NCBI GenBank assembly: GCA_046594225.1
Contig: JBKJPW010000051.1
Location: 1-15,501, forward strand
DNA from: UBA4416 sp046594225
Lineage (GTDB): Bacteria > Bacteroidota > Bacteroidia > B-17B0 > Aurantibacillaceae
Direction: 5' to 3'
DNA: 15,501 bases
Shown piece after piece: positions 9,843-15,223 of this stretch; positions within the stretch are counted from its first letter, which is position 1; every line of letters starts with the position of its first letter. The translations under genes and the position numbers were made by a program. A model generated the notes under the pieces. It was not told the DNA's origin. It saw only the letters and a program-made list of their open reading frames with translations, and searched no databases.

Positions 9843-10957
9843 AACTCTTGATTTATTGCATTTAATTTGTCAACATTTAAGCTAAACTTGTTGTGATCAG
9901 ATCTAATTTCACACTCAACTAAAGATTTGTATCCTTCTTCTCCTTTCCATTTAGCGATATAAGGATTATAATTGCATTCAGTTTCCATAAACCATTCATT
10001 ATCGTTACGCTTTAGGGGTAATCTATTATCTACACACATATGCCTAAACTCACATTGTTTACAAACATCAATTAGCCCTTTGTGTATAAACCAATGTTTT
10101 TGAAATTCCTTTGCATTAACTATATCTAAAATTTCATTTGCATTTTTTAAATTGTGGATGTTGCCAAATATATTTTTTGTTAGTGGAGAATTTTTAATTT
10201 CGCCTTCAGCACCAATATATAATTTACGATTAAAGTATGCATTATGTTTTTGCGATTCAGTAAATAGGGTAATATTAACATTAAAAAATTCTAATGATTT
10301 TAAATGTGTTACCTCGAAATCATTTACTGAGCTAAAAATTTGTTGTAACCCCAAAATATGTGATTTATTGAACTCGGATTTAGGAGCCGAATAAATAAAA
10401 ATAAAAGCGATGTTTTTATACTTATCTGTAAGAGATTGGTAGCTATAACCCAAATTAAATGGAGCGATAACTTCAATAGAACGTAGACCAATAAATCCGA
10501 TGACCTTTAGCAACACATCAATATTTTGTAGTTCAAAATCGCTTTCAAAAATTAATTGAATATTGTAACATTTGGTTGCAATTAATACATCTCTTATTGT
10601 TTCATAGTTAATAGTTGAACTAGCATTTAGTTTAATAACAAGGTTTGAAATGATGCTTGGAAACTCAAACTCTAGGCTTAGTTTAGGGAAATTATTTTTA
10701 TCAATTTCATGTGGAATTTCCAACACATATTCTTTTTCTAAACAATATGTTAAGTATTCATATATAATTTCTTTATATTCATTTGGAGTTTCATTATAAA
10801 TGATTAAGAAAGGTTTTTTACTCAATAAGTTTAAAAAATTAGTTATTGAATTTGGTACAAATTCAAATTTCATTTTAGGTAAATCGTAAATAACAGATCG
10901 GGTAAAACCGTAGATTGAAAGGCATGTTGAAGTAACAATGTATTTTTTATTTAACAT
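9830..10957 (-). CDS. gwsS: Grasp-with-spasm system SPASM-domain peptide maturase
   Basis: A 375-residue protein from the ATG at 10957. A TTG at 10969 would add four residues but would overlap the upstream stop, so the ATG one base after that stop is preferred. The C-terminal third has the SPASM pattern: IGAEGEIKNS followed by FGNIHN (~250-270), then C-x2-C-x5-C in VCKQCEFRHMC (~295-306) and a fourth Cys in TECNYNPY (~328). The N-terminal two thirds look like a radical-SAM barrel but have no C-x3-C-x2-C motif, so no S-adenosylmethionine cluster is expected. The position where SPASM domains usually carry their first Cys is Ser here. Position and sequence fit the grasp-with-spasm family, which pairs with an ATP-grasp enzyme. 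A binding or scaffold role, or one auxiliary Fe-S cluster, is inference. Confidence 0.88.
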   Translation of the reverse strand: MLNKKYIVTSTCLSIYGFTRSVIYDLPKMKFEFVPNSITNFLNLLSKKPFLIIYNETPNEYKEIIYEYLTYCLEKEYVLEIPHEIDKNNFPKLSLEFEFPSIISNLVIKLNASSTINYETIRDVLIATKCYNIQLIFESDFELQNIDVLLKVIGFIGLRSIEVIAPFNLGYSYQSLTDKYKNIAFIFIYSAPKSEFNKSHILGLQQIFSSVNDFEVTHLKSLEFFNVNITLFTESQKHNAYFNRKLYIGAEGEIKNSPLTKNIFGNIHNLKNANEILDIVNAKEFQKHWFIHKGLIDVCKQCEFRHMCVDNRLPLKRNDNEWFMETECNYNPYIAKWKGEEGYKSLVECEIRSDHNKFSLNVDKLNAINQELWED

Positions 10958-10958
10958 A

Positions 10959-11165
10959 TTAAATTTCAAATATTTCTATGTTCTTATAGAATCTTTGCGC
11001 TGCAAGATGGGTGGAACTATGGCGACTACTATTAACACTAATCGTGTTAGCTTCTGAATCTGCTGTAGTTGTTTGTTTAAGTTTAAATTGTAATTTTTTA
11101 TAAACTACAGGCAATAATTCTATTTGATCTCCTGTCTCACGTTCGATTAATTTGTATTTTTTCAT
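10959..11165 (-). CDS. Small unrecognised 68-aa protein of the peptide cassette
   Basis: I do not recognise this protein. It starts with ATG 3 bases after the gwsG stop and ends one base before the gwsS ATG, so it is embedded in the operon and very probably translated. Residues 1-30 are charged and amphipathic (MKKYKLIERETGDQIELL, then a K-rich stretch). Residues ~32-53 are unusually rich in Thr/Ser with one Asp and one Glu (TTTADSEANTISVNSSRHSS), and the end is FYKNIEIFEI. There is no Cys, no Gly-Gly and no signal peptide. It could be a second, leader-atypical substrate of the ATP-grasp enzyme (the Thr/Ser plus Asp/Glu mix is what that chemistry uses), a small recognition subunit, or an immunity protein. 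None of these is shown by the sequence. Confidence 0.75.
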   Translation of the reverse strand: MKKYKLIERETGDQIELLPVVYKKLQFKLKQTTTADSEANTISVNSSRHSSTHLAAQRFYKNIEIFEI

Positions 11166-11168
11166 AAT

Positions 11169-12128
11169 TTAATTAGCTAGACATAGTGCCATTTCTCTTT
11201 CTAAATGATAATTGCACGGGTACGATACCTGGGTAAATTGTCCTATAGGATTAACTTCTAAAAAAACATATTCACCCTTGGCGCTAACAATAATGTCTAA
11301 TGAACCAGATTTTAGATTTAAGTTCTGCATTAAACTTTTAAATTTTATTTGCTCTCCTTTTGGCAACGTATAGGGTATTACCCTGTTAGGGTTTGATTCA
11401 TTGTAATTCCTAAAATCTATTTTCGTCTGCTCATCGTTTTGCGAAAAAATAGCGCTGGCATAAAACTTACCATTTAAATAAAATACTCTTAATTCAAATG
11501 CTTTATCAATACAGGTTTGTAATTTAATAGGGGAAAATGATTCCGGATAATATTCAATGTCCTTTTTTGTTAAAAGTAAAGTATGCCAATAAAAACTTAC
11601 ATTATCAATTTCCAGATTAAGGCTATTAGTTAGGGTTTTTGTAATAATATTTTCATGCTCATTAATAAAAATTAAAGCTGATTTTTTACATGTTGTAATA
11701 AGTGTATATGGTATGGTTATACCTATTTCTCTTGCCAAGGTAAGCTCCGTCAATTTATTAATACTATTATCTTGATAACTATTTACTGCATTAATATGTG
11801 TGCTTAAATAAGTATGAATATATGCTTTTACATCATCACAATTAATGGTTTTATGTTGATTTATTTGCCAAATAGTATTTGTATTACCTCGTAATAGAGT
11901 GTTTTCTAAATTAAAATTACCTCTTCTATACCAATAAGATTTATAGTCTTTCAGGTTTATTGTTTTATCTTTAGTAATAGCAAGTCTTATATTGGAATTA
12001 CTTATTTCTATTTCTGCATTAATAATATTTTCATTATTAAGTCTGCTAAATTTTATGTTGTAATAAATAAGCCATTCAATTACATTTGAAGTTAATAAGT
12101 CTTTTTCGACGGAAAGTATTAATGTCAT
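11169..12128 (-). CDS. gwsG: Grasp-with-spasm system ATP-grasp peptide maturase
   Basis: This 319-residue ATP-grasp ligase is of the microviridin/graspetide type. It should activate Asp/Glu side chains of a precursor with ATP and join them to Thr/Ser hydroxyls or Lys amines. Visible marks are YWYRRG at residues 65-70 (typical of this subgroup), NKLTELTLAREIGITIP (entry to the ATP-grasp fold), ELRVFYLNGKFYASAIFSQ from residue 212, and the metal-binding set D278 (SGSLDI), E291 and N293 in FLEVNPIGQF. The final QVSYPCNYHLEREMALCL block is also typical. The ATG overlaps the stop of the DUF6624 gene by 4 bases (ATGA), a coupling signal. Next comes the small 68-aa gene and then gwsS. The pairing with a SPASM protein is what defines the family. 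Confidence 0.92.
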   Translation of the reverse strand: MTLILSVEKDLLTSNVIEWLIYYNIKFSRLNNENIINAEIEISNSNIRLAITKDKTINLKDYKSYWYRRGNFNLENTLLRGNTNTIWQINQHKTINCDDVKAYIHTYLSTHINAVNSYQDNSINKLTELTLAREIGITIPYTLITTCKKSALIFINEHENIITKTLTNSLNLEIDNVSFYWHTLLLTKKDIEYYPESFSPIKLQTCIDKAFELRVFYLNGKFYASAIFSQNDEQTKIDFRNYNESNPNRVIPYTLPKGEQIKFKSLMQNLNLKSGSLDIIVSAKGEYVFLEVNPIGQFTQVSYPCNYHLEREMALCLAN

Positions 12129-13033
12129 TTTTTTCTTTTAGGATTGTATATAATATTCATGGATAATAAATAATCTCTTAATGACCCCATGCCAAGCTCC
12201 ATGCGTCTTTTATCTACATTTTTTTCATCTTTTATTTCATAAGGTTGATTAGTTTCTGTGTTAACTTGGGTACCAAAGAATTGTATTCCTTTATTTTTAT
12301 ACAATGAAACTCTATCATATAATAAAGCATAGCTACTACCTGAAGCTTGTTTATTTTCATATAATTCTTTAATAATTGGCAAAAACTTCTCCATTGTTTG
12401 ATAGTTTGAATGTTGTATAACCAAAAAACATCTACTTGCAATTTTTCTCCCAACAACAGAGTCTGATAATACATTTATATTTTGGCTCAAATAGTATTCG
12501 ATGTATCGAAGATTTTCTTTATTGAGACTGTCTTTTAATTTCCAGTATACGAGTACTTTAGAAGATTTGATTCCACTCTTTTTTTCATAAAAATCTATTT
12601 CATTAAAAAGTGCTTGATCTTGTATTGAAATTTTAATAAGATTTATAAATACTGTATCCGCTAATTTTATTTGATATTTATTTTTGCGTTCAATTAAAAA
12701 ATTATTCCAAATACTAGTATGTGATATATTATAAAAATCAGGGTCAATAAAATAAGCATCATAATTAATTGTATCAATTTTTACTGCCTTTTTTAAATAC
12801 TCAATACACTTATCGTATTTATTTAATAAAGAATATGTGCAAGCTAAATTATAGCAATCTCTAGCCTTACCCATTGCATCATTTTTATACTTATTTTTTT
12901 TTAGCTGATTTTCAACGAATCTTTCTGCTTGTTTATATTTTAACTCATTATGGTAAATTCGTCCGCTATCTATTTGTCCAGATGTAATAAGATGTATTAA
13001 GCTAAACAATATAATATATTTGTAAAATTTCAT
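12125..13033 (-). CDS. Secreted TPR/DUF6624 protein of the peptide cassette
   Basis: A 302-residue protein with an N-terminal signal peptide (MKFYKYIILFSLIHLITSG, about 19 residues), so it probably acts in the periplasm or outside. Residues ~20-100 contain TPR-like helices (ARDCYNLACTYSLLNKYDKC, KAVKID). The rest resembles DUF6624: SIQDQALFNEID, FLVIQHSN, FLPIIKELYENKQ, YALLYDRV, GIQFFGTQV, NVDKRRMELGMGSLRDYL. I know this family only as uncharacterised. It begins after the hairpin that follows the precursor gene, with an A-rich leader and no Shine-Dalgarno. Its stop overlaps the gwsG start, so it belongs to the same transcription unit. Possible roles are self-protection, processing of the exported product, or surface handling; all are inference. 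Confidence 0.85.
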   Translation of the reverse strand: MKFYKYIILFSLIHLITSGQIDSGRIYHNELKYKQAERFVENQLKKNKYKNDAMGKARDCYNLACTYSLLNKYDKCIEYLKKAVKIDTINYDAYFIDPDFYNISHTSIWNNFLIERKNKYQIKLADTVFINLIKISIQDQALFNEIDFYEKKSGIKSSKVLVYWKLKDSLNKENLRYIEYYLSQNINVLSDSVVGRKIASRCFLVIQHSNYQTMEKFLPIIKELYENKQASGSSYALLYDRVSLYKNKGIQFFGTQVNTETNQPYEIKDEKNVDKRRMELGMGSLRDYLLSMNIIYNPKRKK

Positions 13034-13047
13034 ATTAGTTTTTTAAT

Positions 13048-13082
13048 AAACAAAGAACATGCAAGTTGCATGTTCTTTGTTT
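13048..13082 (-). promoter_or_regulatory. Long hairpin between precursor gene and DUF6624 gene
   Basis: The arms aaacaaagaacatgcaa (13048-13064) and its exact reverse complement (13066-13082) are separated by one base. In RNA this gives a stem of about 16 pairs with a tight loop. In the direction of the operon it is not followed by a U-run (the next bases read ATTAAAAAACT), so it is not a classic terminator. It may protect the 3' end of the precursor mRNA or partly stop transcription, so that the peptide is made in excess over the enzymes. That role is inferred from position. Confidence 0.7.
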
Positions 13083-13117
13083 GTGTTTGTAATTTTTAAT
13101 ATTACTTATTTTTAATC

Positions 13118-13327
13118 CTATGAAAGCTTTTCGCAATCACTACTAGGATATAACCATGCGCCAGCCTTTTCATTATAGTACTTAGATGAATCCGTATAAT
13201 TATCATTAGTAGCGCCCGTTGATCTGTTTGTAACACCAATCCAGCCCCCCAGTATAGCGTTATGACTTTCTTTTTTTAATTCGTATGCTTTGAACTTATT
13301 CAAAGATAAACTTTCTAATTTTTTCAT
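13118..13327 (-). CDS. Double-glycine leader RiPP precursor peptide (candidate graspetide)
   Basis: This is a 69-residue precursor. The leader, residues 1-28, has the Bacteroidota pattern MKKLESLSLNKFKAYELK followed by ES.NAILGG, and cleavage is expected after G28. The 41-residue core begins WIGVTNRSTGATNDNYTD and ends LYPSSDCEKLS. It offers possible acceptors D14, D18, E25, D36 and E38, and donors T5, S8, T9, T12, T17, S19, S20, K21 and K26 (core numbering), with one Cys (C37). This fits a substrate of ATP-grasp side-chain ligation followed by export through the C39 transporter encoded downstream. The ATG at 13327 is preceded by an A+T-rich leader without Shine-Dalgarno. It is the first gene of the minus-strand cassette and is set apart from the next gene by a hairpin. 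No product of this exact sequence is known to me. Confidence 0.87.
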   Translation of the reverse strand: MKKLESLSLNKFKAYELKKESHNAILGGWIGVTNRSTGATNDNYTDSSKYYNEKAGAWLYPSSDCEKLS

Positions 13328-13351
13328 TCTATTCTATTTAAAATTTAATAA

Positions 13352-13412
13352 TTCTCACCCTTCACGCGGCTTGTACGGTTTAAGGTTTACTCCTATACTC
13401 ACACGTGCACTT
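13352..13412 (-). other. G+C-richer block, faintly like half of a group II intron domain V
   Basis: On the minus strand this stretch contains AAGCCGCGTGAAGGGTGAGA (13373-13354), which resembles the 5' half of a group II intron domain V hairpin (RAGCCGYGUG...). The matching 3' half is absent after it. It may be an intron scrap, a structured 5' leader of the precursor mRNA, or chance. No intron-encoded protein or domain VI was found nearby. Confidence 0.2.
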
Positions 13413-13480
13413 GTAAGTAATATTTTTATGTTTACTAATTTTACAGATGGCAATAGTATTTACTTAATTTCAATAAAATG

Positions 13481-13489
13481 TTACCGTAA
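13481..13489. promoter_or_regulatory. Operator-like TTACCGTAA, precursor side
   Basis: TTAC-C-GTAA is itself an inverted repeat. The identical 9-mer recurs at 13731-13739. It lies about 150 bases upstream of the precursor ATG, beyond the possible -7 box at 13451-13458, a position where a regulator could act. Binding by the neighbouring HTH protein is inferred. Confidence 0.4.
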
Positions 13490-13628
13490 AAAGGATTTTT
13501 AGCACATTATTAAAAATTATTTAATGAATACTGTATTTTTTTGTATAAATAAACATCTTATATATTCATTTATTAAACCAGCCGCAAGTTGTAAACAGAA
13601 ATACATAAAATCAAATTTTAAATAAACT

Positions 13629-13653
13629 ATTTTACCGAAAAAATCGGTAAAAT
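13629..13653. promoter_or_regulatory. Perfect inverted repeat, candidate operator
   Basis: The arms attttaccga and tcggtaaaat (10 bp each) are exact reverse complements around an aaaaa spacer. The arms share TTACCG with the sites at 13481 and 13731. A symmetric site 100 bases upstream of an XRE-type regulator gene suggests autoregulation and possible control of the divergent peptide operon. It could instead form an RNA hairpin, but no transcript is evident here. Confidence 0.5.
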
Positions 13654-13689
13654 AAAAAATAGCGCTCGATAAACTATCAAAAAAATAGT

Positions 13690-13697
13690 TAAATTTG
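13690..13697 (+). promoter_or_regulatory. Candidate Bacteroidota -7 promoter element for the HTH gene
   Basis: TAAATTTG matches the Bacteroidota consensus TAnnTTTG exactly and lies 57 bases before the HTH ATG. No good -33 TTG element was found at the usual distance, so the call is weak. The element overlaps the right arm of the aactat/atagtt inverted repeat. Confidence 0.3.
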
Positions 13698-13730
13698 ACC
13701 TGAACATCGACTATATCAAATAAAAAACAT

Positions 13731-13739
13731 TTACCGTAA
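13731..13739. promoter_or_regulatory. Operator-like TTACCGTAA, HTH-gene side
   Basis: Exact second copy of the 9-mer at 13481, ending 15 bases before the HTH start codon. It is followed by a similar TTAGGCGTAA (13740-13749). A protein bound here would cover the ribosome entry region or early transcript of the HTH gene, consistent with autorepression (inference). Confidence 0.4.
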
Positions 13740-13754
13740 TTAGGCGTAAAATTT

Positions 13755-14192
13755 ATGAAAGTTACATCGTTAGATAAACATTGTGCGGCTGAATTAAAAA
13801 CACTGCGTAAAAATCATAAAATAAAACAAAGTGTTATGGCGGAATACTTAGATTTGACTACGCAACAATTTTATAGTGATTTAGAAAATGGTAAAAAACA
13901 TTTTACAGATGATTTAATTTTTAAAATATGCTCTGTATTTCACATTTCTTTTTTGCAATTCATGAATGACAAGACGAGCTCTTCCAACCTTAGTATAGTA
14001 ATGAGTGAAGAGGATTATGAAGCGATGGAGAATGCTACTAATAATGAAACAAAAACCTTGATTTATAAAAAACTGTTTCTTGAAACAAAAATTGAAAATA
14101 TTGAAAATAGATTAAATGCATTGCAAAAAAGCGATTCTTATAAAACAAAGACAAATACTATTATTAAACACAAAATACATGTTATGATATGA
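13755..14192 (+). CDS. XRE-type helix-turn-helix transcriptional regulator
   Basis: A 145-residue protein. Residues ~10-70 form an XRE/Cro-like helix-turn-helix: LKTLRKNHKIKQSVMAEYL, then TTQQFYSDLENGKK as the recognition-helix region, then FKICSVFHISFLQFM. Residues ~100-125 form a short helical stretch (KKLFLETKIENIENRLNALQ) suited to dimerisation. The tail is Lys-rich. The start is ATG, just after a TTACCGTAA/TTAGGCGTAA pair. It is divergent from the RiPP precursor and shares its intergenic region, so it may control that operon and itself. It is convergent with the response regulator gene, with one base between the stops. A general regulator unrelated to the cassette remains possible. Confidence 0.85.
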   Translation: MKVTSLDKHCAAELKTLRKNHKIKQSVMAEYLDLTTQQFYSDLENGKKHFTDDLIFKICSVFHISFLQFMNDKTSSSNLSIVMSEEDYEAMENATNNETKTLIYKKLFLETKIENIENRLNALQKSDSYKTKTNTIIKHKIHVMI

Positions 14193-14193
14193 G

Positions 14194-14655
14194 TTACTTA
14201 TTATCCTTTTTTTTAAGTAATGTCATTTCTTCTTGCGTTTTCACCCATTCCTTATGTAAACTATTCTTGATTTTATTTAGCGTATATACTTCATATGAAC
14301 TATCGATAAGTTCTTTTAATTCGGATGGATTATAGGGCTTTAGAACAAATCTCAACAATAAACCTTTTTGAAAAGCATCAATAACAGATACACTGTCTGC
14401 ATATGCAGATAGCAATATACGAACCTGATCAGGATATTTAACAATAGCACTTTCCAGTAATTTAGTGCCAACCGTAACTGGCATTTTCTGATCTGTAATT
14501 AATACATGAATTTCATTAGTTGACAAAACTTCTTCGGCTTCTTTTGCTGAAGTGGCAGTGAACACATTGTAATATCTTCTAAAATTAGCTTTAAAACCAT
14601 TTAAATTATTTACTTCGTCATCTACATAGAGAACATTAATATTTTGTGTTTGCAT
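14194..14655 (-). CDS. Single-domain response regulator (CheY-like receiver with C-terminal helix)
   Basis: A 153-residue protein. The receiver spans residues ~7-125 with the acidic pair D12-D13 (VLYVDDE), phosphoacceptor D55 (LITDQKMP), switch residue S83 (ILLSAYAD) and K106 (FVLKPYNPSEL). Its sequence style is closest to receivers found in front of HD-GYP or hybrid-kinase modules. There is no output domain: only a charged helix follows (KNSLHKEWVKTQEEMTLLKK). It probably works by protein contact, as a phosphorelay intermediate or partner of a histidine kinase elsewhere, since no kinase gene is present here. The gene is separated by 52 bases from kdsC upstream, so read-through from that operon is possible. 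No link to the peptide cassette is evident. Confidence 0.9.
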   Translation of the reverse strand: MQTQNINVLYVDDEVNNLNGFKANFRRYYNVFTATSAKEAEEVLSTNEIHVLITDQKMPVTVGTKLLESAIVKYPDQVRILLSAYADSVSVIDAFQKGLLLRFVLKPYNPSELKELIDSSYEVYTLNKIKNSLHKEWVKTQEEMTLLKKKDNK

Positions 14656-14707
14656 AGAACTAATAACGCATAAAATTAAAAATTGTTACGTGTAAAATAA
14701 CAAAAAA

Positions 14708-15220
14708 TTACCAGCCTGCTATTTCCCAAGTTCCTTGCGAACGCATTACTTGCTCTACGATATCACGCACACAGGCCTCTCCTCCTTTTCGACTTGAAAT
14801 GTACATGCAGATCTCTTTTATTTCGTGAGCAGCATCAAACGGACAAACAGCCAAACCTACGCGTTTCATCACTTCATAATCTGGTAAATCATCACCCATG
14901 TATAAAATTTCTTGTTCTTTTAAATCATGCTCGTTGATGTAATCTTTGTAGCATTGTAATTTATCATGTTGCGATAAAAAGACATCTTCAATACCCAAAC
15001 CTTGTAATGCATTTTTTACAATCTGGCTATTGCCTCCAGTTATAATTGCTATACGATATCCTTTTTTAATAGCTAATTGTAAAGCATATCCATCCTTAGA
15101 ATTCATGTTTCTCACAAACTCTCCACTTGCCATTAAAAACACTTGCCCGTTTGTTAAAACACCATCTACATCAAACAATAAAGTTTTGATGCGCGTTAGT
15201 TTTTGTTTAAAGTTTTCCAT
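14708..15220 (-). CDS. kdsC: 3-deoxy-D-manno-octulosonate 8-phosphate phosphatase (HAD family)
   Basis: A 170-residue HAD phosphatase of the small, cap-less KdsC type. It removes phosphate from KDO-8-phosphate in cytoplasmic synthesis of the lipopolysaccharide core sugar KDO. Motif I is FDVDGVLT with D17 and D19, motif II is TGG (61-63), motif III is K87 in SQHDKLQ, and motif IV is YMGDDLPD (D110, D111, D114). The C-terminal SRKGGEACVRDIVE block, which contributes to the tetramer active site, is present, and the length is normal. It starts 3 bases after the DUF2520 gene's stop, so the two are co-transcribed, an arrangement common in Bacteroidota. Other KdsC-like sugar phosphatases cannot be fully excluded. 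Confidence 0.92.
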   Translation of the reverse strand: MENFKQKLTRIKTLLFDVDGVLTNGQVFLMASGEFVRNMNSKDGYALQLAIKKGYRIAIITGGNSQIVKNALQGLGIEDVFLSQHDKLQCYKDYINEHDLKEQEILYMGDDLPDYEVMKRVGLAVCPFDAAHEIKEICMYISSRKGGEACVRDIVEQVMRSQGTWEIAGW

Positions 15221-15223
15221 TGA

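Larger units (their letters stand above)
13328..13754. promoter_or_regulatory. Divergent regulatory region between precursor and HTH genes
   Basis: 427 bases without a convincing gene. From left to right it holds an A+T-rich translation leader for the precursor (13328-13351), a G+C-richer block (13352-13412), a TTACCGTAA site (13481-13489), a perfect 10-bp-arm inverted repeat (13629-13653), a 6-bp-arm inverted repeat aactat/atagtt (13672-13690), a candidate -7 box for the HTH gene and a second TTACCGTAA (13731-13739). Promoters for both directions must lie here. I could not place the precursor promoter with confidence: tactattg at 13458-13451 on the minus strand is a near match to the Bacteroidota -7 box TAnnTTTG. 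Confidence 0.6.

Noticed and set aside
12232..12474. 80-aa minus-strand frame
   Set aside because: It is an alternative frame entirely inside the DUF6624 gene, whose own frame shows a signal peptide and family motifs.
13290..13502. 70-aa plus-strand frame overlapping the precursor start
   Set aside because: It runs antisense into the precursor leader and across the regulatory region, with no domain or leader-like features.
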